NCBI GenBank assembly: GCA_025200525.1
Contig: CM045763.1
Location: 88,440,131-88,504,130 of the forward strand
Length of the DNA stretch: 64,000 nucleotides
Direction of reading: 5' to 3'
DNA from: Camellia lanceoleosa
Taxonomy: Eukaryota; Streptophyta; Magnoliopsida; Ericales; Theaceae
Positions 22,521-32,622 of the stretch are shown piece after piece (the stretch's first letter is position 1; each line of letters opens with the position of its first letter). The translations under genes were made by a program, and so were the position numbers. The notes below the pieces were generated by a model. It was not told the DNA's origin and did no database searches. It worked only from the letters and a program-made list of their open reading frames with translations.

Positions 22521-24614
22521 TATAGCGATCCTGATTTCTTACTCAACCTTTTTGGTATTTCGAACTCGGGTCTTGTTGTTTAATGTTGTTGTTATGTCTT
22601 TTCCTTCTCTTAATCTTTGAATTTGAGTTTTGGGATGTCTTGGGTGTGTTCAGAACAGATTGGTTGGTTATTGATTTAGAACCTTATTACCCAGAATTTT
22701 AGTCTTCCGCTCGAGCGAGGTTTGCAATCTTTCAGTACTTGGTGCGTCTGCAAAAATATTACAGAAGTGTTTTTCACGCTCGAGCGGAGTTTCTTACGCT
22801 CGAGCGGCCCCTATGGCGCTCGAGCGACTGTCTGAAATCTATAAAATACTGGACGAGTGTATTCTATGCTCGAGCGGGTCTCTTTGTGCTCGAGCAGGTA
22901 GTGCCTTGCTTTTGTGACTTGGCATTCGAGCAACATTTGTTGCGCTCGAATGGGTCTAATTTATGTGTCTGACGCTCGAGCGCCAAACTCTCCACTCGAG
23001 CAGACTATATGTATATCAGATCACGAAAGTGACATTTTAAATCACTTTTTTTTGTAATTTCTCTCTCTAAAACTTTCCAAAACCCTAAGTTGAGAGCTTC
23101 TCTCTCTAAAATACACTCTCTCTGTACATCTTGGCCTTGATCTAGTGATTTCCAACCCTTGTGTCTTCATTAAAAAGTTGGAGCTTCTCAAGATCTTCTA
23201 TGTAATCCGAGTAAAATCAAGTTCTCCAGTTCTCCTTTGAGCTTCTACTCTTGAGGTAGGGATGTTCTACTCTCCTATATGACTTTTAACATAAGTATTA
23301 GTCATTTTGTATAAATGGTGGGTTTGTGGAAGATTTGGATAAAGTCAAGGCCAGGGTTTTGTCATTTGAAAGAGGGGTTTCCTATTTTGGGGTTCCACAC
23401 GTATGTGAGGTCTTGAATATGGGAATATTTGGGTATGTTGTGTGAAATTTGGCCTTGGGTGCAATGTTTGAGAAAGGAGAGAGAATGCCCTATTTTGTGT
23501 TATACAAATTATTTGTTTAAATAGTGAGATCATTGTGGAAATATGAAATTGGTTTGAAAATCATGAAATTGGAAGAAATTGTGGTTAAATGGTGTAGTTG
23601 GATTGATGAATCACTCACCCATGAAAAATGTGATATATTATCTATTAAGAAATTTATTTATCTGTTTAGATATATCTGTTTGGGGCTATCGGTGAAGGAT
23701 AGTCATGATTGTTGTAGAAAATGCATGATAATTAGGTAAATTGAAACTAATCAATTGAAATATGTCATTGAATATAACGGTTAGATATTAACATTGAATA
23801 TGTGATTTAATTAGTCATTGTATATGACAACGTGTTAAATACATTGTATATGTATCTTGTTTGGAAGGAGATAAGGGATGTACTCCATTATGTAGGAGGA
23901 GATAGGGGATGGACTCCATGGATAATCAAGTTGGCCGGAGTGTCCAGTGTAAAAATCCCGAAATCTTATATATATTTGGGTGCCGGTTCCCTCGGACATA
24001 GTTCTGTAAAATAGCAAGATATGGAAGTGTATGAATGATGTTTATGATTGAAGTGTTGATAAATGAGCTGTAGTCTCATTTGAATTGTTTATATGATAAC
24101 GAATTATGTCAAAGAATTGACTTGGGTAATAACTGAAAGTGAATTGAAATGTGGGTATCAATGTTGATTGATAAATGGAAAGGTTTATGATGGTTTATAA
24201 GTGTTAAACATCTATCGAATGCTAATGTTTTAGTTAATTCTCATATGTTGTTTAGCATATCTCTACTAGACATTGGCTCACCCTACTTGGGACACCATTT
24301 TTCAGGCACAAGTGACATGCCGCCTCCAAGATCTCAGCTTGGTGGTTTAGGAGTTGAAGACTCCCTTTTGATATTTTGTTTTGATGATTAAATGTATATT
24401 CAAGCCGAGGGCTTTTCATGTATAGAGTTAGAACTTTTCTTTTTGTTGTAACCAAGTGATAACTTGGAAAGTTGTAAGCCCGTAGGGTATATATTTTGTT
24501 GACAACATGTAATATTTTTGTAAAGAAGACTCTGATGAACGAAAATGTATTCCTTTCCTTATGTTCATGGAACTTGTGAATGAATGATTTATGTCTTAGT
24601 TTGAGGGTGTTACA
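22521..24614 (+). mobile_element. Solo LTR (gypsy-like), 2.1 kb, TSD TCTCT
   Basis: It ends GAGGGTGTTACA followed by TCTCT (24615-24619); TCTCT also precedes the left edge (22516-22520). The left end reads TATAGCGATCC, as if TG had mutated to TA; its inverse resembles the right end. It carries a CGCTCGAGCG cluster at 22705-23003, then a TATATGTATA stretch, CT-rich leader with CTCTCTCTAAAACT (23060 on), and a CTTGAGGTAGGG step at 23253. This is the same plan as the LTR at 9641. No internal region is attached. Confidence 0.75.
22705..23003. repeat. Palindrome cluster, CGCTCGAGCG type
   Basis: About ten copies of CGCTCGAGCG or near variants (TGCTCGAGCA, GCATTCGAGCA, CACTCGAGCA) in 299 bp, irregularly spaced, directly upstream of the putative promoter and CT-rich leader. 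Confidence 0.9.
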
Positions 24615-24750
24615 TCTCTAATGACGTGGTAAGACAAAATGCATGTAATAAGAGTTTTGAGAGAATATTAAAGTAAGTTAACTTTTCAAATTTTATTTAT
24701 CACATCATTAGGAGGGATTTGTGAGGAAGAAATTGTGCGGATGAATCATT

Positions 24751-25077
24751 TTTCTTAATCATAATCGACAATGAAAGCATGATACACCTCAAAATGTAGA
24801 TGTGGTAGGTTAGTGAGTTGAGTTGGAAAGATAATGACATTCATATAGTATGATTTACCCTTATATGATTTTTTTATTATTATTCAGTAGTGATATTATG
24901 TGCTAGTGCTAACATGATATCATCGTTGCACTAAGGTTTTACTTGGATTGAAGAGCATACCACTATGGCACAAACTTAACCAAATAAGAGTATCTCCAAC
25001 CTACTAGGCATATAATGTTTGTTAGTTAAAATGGCTATAGTATAATTTATTTTTTTAAACTAGATATATGATTACAT
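24751..25077. other. AT-rich intergenic DNA
   Basis: No gene seen. TAAGAGTATCTCCAACCTA near 24986 resembles the ends of common plant MITEs, but I could not find a partner arm. Confidence 0.5.
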
Positions 25078-25250
25078 TGTCACGACCCCAACCCGCCCCT
25101 AGTAGGATGGTGCCGAGATGGCCAGTAATCCGTGATTACCGAAGGCCAACTTATCAAAATCCACACACAACAGTACAGGATATAGGACAAAAAAAAATCA
25201 ATAAGCAATAAATAAAAATACAAGTGGTCATAAGTAGATGTAATATCAAA
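25078..25250 (-). mobile_element. LTR end in reverse orientation (relative of the 9641 LTR)
   Basis: Starting TGTCACGACCCC, the sequence is the reverse complement of the kind of LTR terminus seen at 12005-12078: both share GGCCAGTAATCC, GATTACC and AAGGCC in order. The unit therefore points to the minus strand. Its other end is not clear. TACAT precedes it (25073-25077) and recurs at 27758-27762, which would bound a 2.7-kb unit, but the expected CA terminus is absent there. Confidence 0.55.
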
Positions 25251-25339
25251 TGAGAGGACATATATATATATTACAACCACAAAAAAAAAAAAATAAATAC
25301 AATTCACTATCTTGAAAAAAAGGCTTCTAAGATACACAC

Positions 25340-27757
25340 GAAATAATACATATGAATAGAAGCCAAGAGCATGATTTCAATTTTTTTGACGAAAAATACA
25401 AAATGCGAACAAAACAACAATGTAATGGAGAAGTAAGAAAACAAACAAGAAAACAAAACAAAGCGCAAAAAAAAAACAAATATCCAAAACAAAATAGCAA
25501 AACAACATCATCACGTCCGCCTACGCCGTCAATACACATATATATATATATATATATAATAGTAGTGGTGAAGGAATGAACTAATATAATAAAGGTGTTT
25601 ATATGCATATTGAATAAAGCATATAAAAACAAAGCATTTAAGAACAAAGCATAAAACAGAAAAAAAAAAACAAGCAAAAAACAAAAAGCCAACAAAGGAT
25701 GAACCTTTGAGAAGTTTTCAAACCTCATCTTTTCATTCAACAAAGTTTGAACACAAACAAAACAAAAAAAAACAAAAAAAAAAACCAACCAACAAAACCG
25801 TGCCAGCATTTTAGCCAACCATTTAAATTTATCCAATCCGTAATCGAATTAGACATTTGTAGTCGAAAGTTTTTAGAGTCCTCCTAGTAGGGGACTACTT
25901 TTACACTTAGTGTCTTTATATAGTCCTCCACCAGTCAGAGTTTTTAGTCCTTTGTTACTTAGTTTATAGTCCTCCAAGGTACTTGTTGTTACTTGTTTTT
26001 TAGCCTTTTTTTTTTTTTCTTTTTTTTTTTTTTTTTCAAAGATTTTTTTTATTTTTATTAGAGAAGACCTGTCACTTAGGCCCATTAGACAAAAGATTTT
26101 TTTTTTAGAAAGATCTTAGCTAAGGAAGAGTCCTTAGTCTTTGCACTTAGTCTTACACTTAGTCGGAGTTTTACACTTACCTCTTTCAAGAAGTATAGTT
26201 AGTCTTTAGTCCCTTTAGTTTTTAGTCTTTACTTTAAGAGGTTTTAAGTTATAGTCCTTTTTTTATCTTGACTTTTACACTTAGGACTTTTTCACTTTAC
26301 ACTTAGTACAGTTAGAGTTTATAAAGTTTATAGTCCTCCAGACTTTTTCTTAGTGTCATCAAAACAAAATAATAATCAATTTGACTTTATCATTCAAGAT
26401 AATAATCATTAATCAAAACAAAAACAAATATCAAAAAGAAAGCTAAAAAGATTTTATCAAAATTAACATTCATTTATCAAAAGCAAGCACTCATTAAAAT
26501 TTTAGTTAACATAGCTTTCAAGCAAAAGTCAAATCACACAACAAAACAAATTCTCAAAAAAAAAAAGCAAGATCAAAGACCTCTCAAATTCTCATCACAA
26601 AGCAAATCAACAAAAAAAAAAAAACACAATACAAGGTCAGCTCAAATCTTCATTTTTCCAAAAAAATAACAAAGCAAAATACAGTCAAAGGAGGTCCACC
26701 TACTTTGCAAAGGTGAATCAACACCGCCTAATGCAAACAAAGCCCGAGAACAACATTTTCCGGCCAAGAACAAGAAGAACAAGATCAATCAAACACAAGA
26801 GACTCAAATCTTTTTCTTTCAAATCATATCAAGAAATCACTATCTTTTTTCATACTAATCTTATCTTTTTTATCTCTTAGGTATTAAACAACTGCAAGGA
26901 GAACATAAAACCACAAAGACAACAAAAAAACAACAACATGAACAAACAACAAAAAAAGCAACACATGCAAGAACAAACACCATGAAACTTAACATATTAA
27001 CAAATAACTCCAAAAAAATTTAAAACCAACCAAAAAACAATGTAAACAAATTCAAACAAACAATCAATGAAAACATGGTAGAGAAATCAAAAAAACAAAG
27101 CAAAAATTAATCAGAGAAAAAGCAGCAAAAAAAGCAAGGTCAAAAATCAAAAAACTCTCTCTCAAACTCTTCTCTCTCTCTCAACTTCTCTCTCTAAAAC
27201 AAACCTCTCTCCTAAAAACAAAAACTCACCCTTTCTAATGATCTGAAAACTAACAAACTTAACAAAAACATCTGTTCCGGGGTTCATTGGCAAACTGGGT
27301 TGGTTCTCCTAAAAAAACAAGACATTGGTGGTTCAAAGTCAAAAAGCAAACACAGAAACAAACAAAGCTTTGCGGCAAAACACGACAGACATAACAACAA
27401 AGCAACAAATCAAAGGCGACAAGTGGCAAGACACCAACAGTTAGGCCAGTCGGCAACAACAAAACGGCATGCTATTTGGCCAGCGTAAGGACAATAACAG
27501 GCAGCACAAAAGCCTCACAAATCAAAATGGTGCCAAAGCTAAGATTGTAGATCAAAGAAAAAACAATAGAAATGAAGCTGTTCCTAAATACTAAGTTCCA
27601 GATGACCTAAATAAATGTAGCAAGGTAAATGAACCAAAAAAAGAAAATGTAAAGCAAAAGCAAAAGCAAGACGAAGAAAAAAAAAGCAAAAAAGGCAAGC
27701 AAGCAAAAAAAAAAAGCAAAAGAAAGCAAGCAAGAATAAGAGAAGACAACAAAGAAA
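25340..27757. repeat. CAAA-rich low-complexity block
   Basis: About 2.4 kb dominated by AAAACAAAACAAAG-like words on the plus strand, with few G residues, an (AT)n tract near 25538-25557 and CT-rich patches at 27150-27215. Long minus-strand ORFs (for example 25836-25327, Phe/Cys-rich) and 27462-27259 are translations of this bias and show no domain. It may be the body of the reverse-oriented LTR. Confidence 0.65.
25870..26380. repeat. Degenerate TAGTCC / ACACTTAGT motif field
   Basis: Within the low-complexity block, words such as ATAGTCCTCCA, TTTTAGTC and TTACACTTAGT recur more than twenty times in about 500 bp without a fixed period. It is not a simple tandem repeat and has no coding frame. 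Confidence 0.7.
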
Positions 27758-27762
27758 TACAT

Positions 27763-27974
27763 ATTTTGTCTCAACTCACATTCCCTAACTACATGTAGCT
27801 AGCTTTCAAAGGTTAGGCAAAATATGTTTGACCCTTATGAGCATTTTCCTCCATATTTGTTACTGATGTGGCATTTCATAAAAAATAAGTAGTGGTTGGA
27901 TGAATAGCTAAAATAATAGCAAACTTGGAGTGAAAAATGAAAAAAGTGAATAAGCAAAATAAAACATATAAATG
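27763..27974. other. AT-rich intergenic DNA
   Basis: No gene seen. Confidence 0.55.
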
Positions 27975-28009
27975 ATAATAATTTTTAGATAAGTAAAATG
28001 CCTAATAGC
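27975..28009. repeat. 35-bp direct repeat, left copy
   Basis: Identical over 35 bp to 28424-28458 (TTTTTAGATAAGTAAAATGC in the core). This copy directly abuts the left end of the CACTA-type MITE. Confidence 0.95.
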
Positions 28010-28400
28010 CACTACAACATATAAGAGTTTTAGAAACTAAATGTTTTGGTATTTAAAAGTGAAAATTTTGTTGCAAAAGATATTTAGAAACCAATTTCTA
28101 TCATTATGAGGATAGTCGCTAAAAGGTCATCTCGAAAAGTCAAAAATAAGGCTTTTAGCGACAAAATTTTGAAAATGTCATTAATAAGTAGACTTTTAGG
28201 GACAAAATGGTTTGGTCTCAAAATGATTTATTTTTTTGAGACAAAAAATTTGGTCTCAAAAAGATAATAATTCATCGCTAATGTCTAATTTTTGTTGCTA
28301 AAAATATAATGACGACACTTTTCGTAACAAAAATATTTGGTTTCTAAAAAATAATTTTATTCCTAAATTTTAGTCTCTAAAACTTTAATTTTTTATAGTG
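28010..28400. mobile_element. CACTA-type MITE (391 bp)
   Basis: The left end is CACTACAACATATAAGAG followed by TTTTAGAAACTAAA; the right end, inverted, is CACTATAAAAAATTAAAG followed by TTTTAGAGACTAAA. These are terminal inverted repeats with the CACTA signature. The interior is built of GCGACAAAAT, GTCTCAAAA and GCTAAAA words, as in EnSpm subterminal regions. No transposase ORF. The expected 3-bp target duplication is imperfect (AGC versus AGA). Confidence 0.8.
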
Positions 28401-28885
28401 AGAATTAGTGAAATATATAAGTTATAATAATTTTTAGATAAGTAAAATGCCTAATAGCATTAGTGATGTTCTAATGACTTGTTTGCAAGCTTATCCCTTG
28501 ACTACAATCATGACAAACTAAATATATGCATTTATATTTATTTCCTTGCATTAGTTTGGCTTTTAAACCCAGGCTACCTTTGTTCCAATTTTATTTTTAT
28601 TTTTATTTTTAAAAAAAAAGAAAGAAAGAAGACCCAAGCTATTTATTGGATTAATTTATTAGCATTATTTTACGTAATCCATATGCTGATAACTAATATT
28701 CTGCTTAGGTTACAGTAATCTAAGACTCAAAAAAATTTTAAATTTTGTTTTTGGCAACTATTGTTGTTGTGACAATAGCTATAGTGTACCCAAATATCAT
28801 TAATGTATTTCTAACAATTAGTGCAATATAGGTGCAATTTTTTTAATATTATTACTATGTTGCCATTTGAATGGTAATTACTCGG
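28401..28885. other. Intergenic DNA upstream of the gene-like locus
   Basis: It contains the right copy of the 35-bp direct repeat (28424-28458) and an AT-rich stretch. No gene seen. Confidence 0.55.
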
Positions 28886-28886
28886 C

Positions 28887-28894
28887 TATAAATT
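28887..28894 (+). promoter_or_regulatory. Putative TATA box of the repeat-protein locus
   Basis: TATAAATT, 174 bp upstream of the ATG at 29068, followed by a C/T-rich leader (CTATCTATCTTTC-like). The position fits a plant core promoter; no direct proof. Confidence 0.45.
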
Positions 28895-29067
28895 AGCAGT
28901 ATTCCAAGCACTTTTCTATCACAATCATCGCCATATCTATCTTTCTATTCATCTAGCTACCTATCTATTTTGCTCTCTTTCCCCCCTCTTAATCTCCTTT
29001 CATTAGCGTCGCTTGCCCATTCTTTAAAACTTTTTTTCTCACTCAATTCTTAGTATTTTTTTTAGCC

Positions 29068-30744
29068 ATGTCTAGAAATGGTTGGTCCCCACTTTACACA
29101 ACCATGCATGGCTTCAACAATGAACAATCCAACAATGTGTCTCATATGGAAATCCATGAGACTATAAATGTGCAACATGAAATCCATTTTGTTCCCTCAC
29201 AATAACATGAAGTAGCTCCATTTTCCTCAAATAACAACAATCCATTTTCTATTTCTTTCCCAACTCAGCCCCCCCAAGAAAATCAACTTCCCATTTCTTT
29301 ACCAACTCAGCCCCCCAAAGAAACACAAGTAGTGAGCTTCCTACATGTGATACAAGATATGCCATGGCAGAGAAATATTTCTCTTGGTGTAAACCTGACA
29401 AATTCATCATCGAGAATACAAGTTCGTCGTTTGGCTAGGAGGAACACCACATCAATGTCACTACTCGTGCCAATGCGACGAATCGTCCTCCTCCTTAACA
29501 GCAGGACCAACTCACATTTGCACCACAAGTCTCAACACAACACATGATGGAAACAATCAACAACCATGCAGTTATCTCCAAAACAAAGCCTATTCAGGTT
29601 GGAAATAGTTAACAACAATTTGACCATTCCATTAATGAGTCAATTGAATGGGCCTATAAGAGAGGTAATTAACTTGGACGAGCAAAACAATAGTGTTAAC
29701 AACAATTTGACAATCCTATTGATGGTTCAAGTGATTGGGCCTATAAGAGAGGTAGGTAACTTGGAGAGGCAAAACAATCAAAACAATAATGTTCTTATCT
29801 TCCCTATGGGAAACAAAGTTAACAACAATTCATTGATAAGTCAATTGAATGAGCCTGTGAGAGAGATTGTTAACTTAGAGAGGCAAAACAATCAAAATAA
29901 CAATGCTTTTATCTCCTAAACAAGACCTATTCAAATGGAAACAGAGTTAACAACAATTCAATGATGAGTCAATTACATGAGGTTATGAGAGAAGTTGTTA
30001 ACTTAAGGAGGCAAAACACTCAAAACAACAATGCTTTTATCTTCCAAACAAGGCCTATTCAAATAGGAAACAGAGTTAATAGCAATTCATTGATAGGTCA
30101 ATTGAATGGGCCTACAAGAGAGGTTGTTAGGCAAAACAGTCAAAACAACAATGCTCTTATCTCTCAAACAAGGCCTATTCAAATGGGAAACAGAATTAAC
30201 AACAATCCATCAATGGGTCAATTGAATGGGTCTATAAGAGAGGTTCTTAACTTGCATAGGCAAAATAGTCAAAACAACAATGCTCTTAACTCTCAAACAA
30301 AGCCTATTCAAGTGGGAAAACAATGTTAACAACAATTCGACAATCTCATTGATGGGTCAATTGAATGGGCCTGTGAGAGAGGTGCTTAACTTAGAGAGGC
30401 AAAATAATCAAGGCGACAATGCTCTTATCTCCCAAACAATGCATATTCATGTTAGAAGCAGAGTTAACAACAATTTGCCAATCCCACTGAGGGATCAAGT
30501 GAATGGGCCTACAAGAGAGGTGGGTAACTTGGAGAGGGGAAACAATCACTAAGGAAACAATCAACACAATAATGCACTTATCTTCCAAACAAGGCCTATT
30601 CAAGTGGGAAACAGAGTAAACAATGTGACAATCCAATTGATGGGTCAAGTGATTGAGCCTATGAGAGAGGTGGTTAACTTAGAGAAGGAAAACAATTAGC
30701 ACAACAATTGTGAGAATGAGTTAGATTTAACTCCAAGGTTATAA
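29068..30744 (+). pseudogene. Asn/Gln-rich repeat protein, broken
   Basis: I do not recognise the family. The frame from ATG 29068 begins MSRNGWSPLYTTMHGF and is N/Q/P-rich (two QPP repeats). It has a stop at 29203-29205 (TAA where CAA would fit). From about 29345 another frame reads more protein-like (MAEKYFSWCKPDKF, then RANATNRPPP) and joins nine imperfect repeats, so at least one frameshift is present. The repeat unit reads about NNALISQTRPIQMGN, RVNNNSLIGQLNGP and TREVVNLERQNNQ. The last repeat continues in frame, through one TAG, to ENELDLTPRL and TAA at 30742-30744. The end resembles an LxLxL (EAR) repression motif, which would suggest a nuclear regulator, but no DNA-binding domain is visible. 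It could also be a gene with introns that I cannot place. Confidence 0.5.
29570..30690 (+). repeat. Coding tandem repeat, nine units of about 120-147 bp
   Basis: The anchor GGGCCTATAAGAGAGGT or a close variant starts near 29651, 29730, 29849, 29975, 30106, 30229, 30367, 30506 and 30653. The first gap is short (about 79 bp). Indels that are not multiples of three separate some units, so the array has drifted out of one frame. Confidence 0.9.
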
Positions 30745-31820
30745 AACATAAGAAGATGAAAGGGTTTCTTTTGGATAGTTTATTTCAGTTTTGAAATTTG
30801 TTTCTGCCTATTTTTTAGTAGTCCTTTTGTTGGGTTTTGAAACTAATTGGGGCTATCTCAGTTGGTCAATCATGTATACTTTAAATTGAGAGGTTAAGGG
30901 GTCAATCGTTGTCATAGGCAAAGATTGATTATTAACTCTCTATTAGAGTGTCTTTATTTAGTTGTTTATTTATTCTTTGTTATAAGCTTTTTCTTGTAAT
31001 GGTTGTTTATTTGTTCCCTATTATAGGCTCTTTTTTTTGTAATGGTTGTTGATGTTGGGCTCGCAATTGGTCGTATTAAATTTTCTTATATAATTGATTA
31101 TTCAGTTTAATATAATTATTTTGATATTTATAAATATTTTCCTGTTGATTCAAAAATTAAATAAATGAAATTGAATATCACTCCCAAAAAACCACAAATA
31201 GTGATTAAATATAAAATGAAAAGAAAATGTGAACCTCATAACAAATTATACAAATAGACTTACATGGTTTGACTTAATGTCTACATTACGCTTGCAAGTA
31301 CGGAGCAAATTCGTGACTAATTCACAAATTTTTTACAGTGAGATAAAGAATTGAAAGCAATAGAGTGTTGATTCATAAGTTTTTCGATATTCTTTTCGAT
31401 AGATTAGAATTAGCTATAGATAGGTACAATATAAAATAATAATAAAAAATTAATTACATTTTATCCCTTTGTAGTTTGTCTTGAAAAATAACCCCCTTAT
31501 GGTCAACAAATATACACATAACCTCCCCTAATTTGGAGTAAAATACAAAACCTAACTCTGTTTAACAAGTTTTCCAAAAAGTCCATATTGTCCTTAACTT
31601 TTTTTCAATTTTCTTTTAATTGCCATCACAACCTAATGACTCTCTCATTCTATAGGATTCTCTCTCTTCATTTTCCTTCATTCTCTCTCTCTCTCTCTCT
31701 CCTTATTCTTTATTTTCTTTCCTTCTTTTTTTGTTTATTCTCCGCTACCTCATGGGCACCTCCCTTCCTCCCTCCCTCCCTCACTCACTCTTAGCAAAAC
31801 ATCCCTCTTTCCTTCCCTTT
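30745..31820. other. Intergenic DNA
   Basis: No gene seen. It holds a (TC)n and TCCCTCCC pyrimidine tract at about 31660-31790. The stretch at 31450-31600 (ATCCCTTTGTAGTTTG, ATAACCCCC) resembles the outer part of a Mutator-like end, but I found no partner. Confidence 0.55.
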
Positions 31821-31921
31821 TGTCATTTTTGCATAACGAAAGTTAGAAACTGGTGTGTGCGGGATATCTAGCTAGACGTCCCACACACACCAATTTATGT
31901 GCCAAAATGGCAAAAATGACA
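31821..31921. repeat. 101-bp imperfect foldback
   Basis: Outer arms TGTCATTTTTGC (31821-31832) and its exact complement (31910-31921); inner arms TGGTGTGTGCGGGA (31851-31864) and a complement with one mismatch (31879-31892), separated by a 14-bp loop. The part between outer and inner arms pairs poorly. It may be a small MITE or an RNA hairpin. Confidence 0.8.
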
Positions 31922-32540
31922 ACTCTCCATTGGAGCACCATTATGAGTATAGTCAAACTACTAATTTCTTAATGAAATGCAAAATTTATTGACCAACAAA
32001 CTAGGGAAATGCTATGCACTTATACATTATAAGAAAAATTAGGATTTTTGTTACATAAAGTCATGAATGATGAAAGTATGATATGCAACTAGAAATTGAA
32101 TAATGCTATATGCACTAGTTAGTATATCAATTAATTTACTATTCATTGCCATAGTTTGGCAATGACAATGCTAAGCCTTTTGCCATTAGAGATGCTCTAA
32201 TGGTTAAAAAACAAGCTGGCTACTTCTTGTGCAAGAGAGCATTTAGTTCTTGTTGACTGTAATTGGTTAGATTAATGATGCCTATTTGGTCTATCATTTT
32301 AATCATGTCTGTCATCATATTTGCAGAAGCACTACATATGGTGGGTGTACAGTGAGCATAGGAAGGGTAGTTTCAGGTAGCCAACGGGGGCTACTGAAAG
32401 AGTCTCATGGTGGTTTTTGTTGATTGTGATTGGTGCTGCTAGAGGTCGTAGGATTTGCCACCATGGGTGGTGGCAGCTATGGTTAGCTTTAGAGGTAGCC
32501 ATGGCTGCTGCCATGAGAAAAACGAGGAAAGAAAGAAAAA
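31922..32540. other. Intergenic DNA with MITE-like ends
   Basis: CTCCATTGGAGCACC near 31925 and ATTAGAGATGCTCTAATGG near 32187 resemble ends of a common plant MITE type. No gene. The TGG-rich segment at 32400-32520 has no convincing ORF. Confidence 0.45.
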
Positions 32541-32622
32541 AAGGTAGGTGACATAGTTCTAAAAACCGGCTGATACGCTACATGCCACGTATTAGCCGAT
32601 ACATATCGAAAAAAAAGGCACC
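32541..32622. repeat. CCGATAC-rich foldback repeat, left part
   Basis: TTCTAAAAACCGGCTGATAC here is matched, inverted, by the end of 47970-48262, which reads ATACTGCGATTTAGAACCA. The two parts were one element before retrotransposon I inserted. It ends with GCACC (32618-32622), the left target duplication. Confidence 0.65.

Larger units (their letters stand above)
22480..24750. mobile_element. Hairpin MITE interrupted by a solo LTR
   Basis: The left arm (22485-22520, continued at 24620-24633 after the LTR) contains ACATAATTTTTTCTCCACAA and ATGACGTGGTAAG. The right arm (24697-24748) is its degenerate reverse complement, with TCACATCATTAGG and GGATTTGTGAGGAAGAAATT. Removing 22521-24614 and one TCTCT restores a continuous hairpin. 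Outer edges are approximate. No coding capacity. Confidence 0.7.

Noticed and set aside
25327..25836. 169-codon Phe/Cys-rich minus-strand ORF resembling a membrane protein
   Set aside because: It comes from CAAA-rich low-complexity DNA; hydrophobicity is a by-product of TTT/TGT codons.
27758..27762. TACAT as right target duplication of the LTR starting at 25078
   Set aside because: A 5-bp word is easily found by chance and the expected CA terminus is missing, so I did not set the element's end there.
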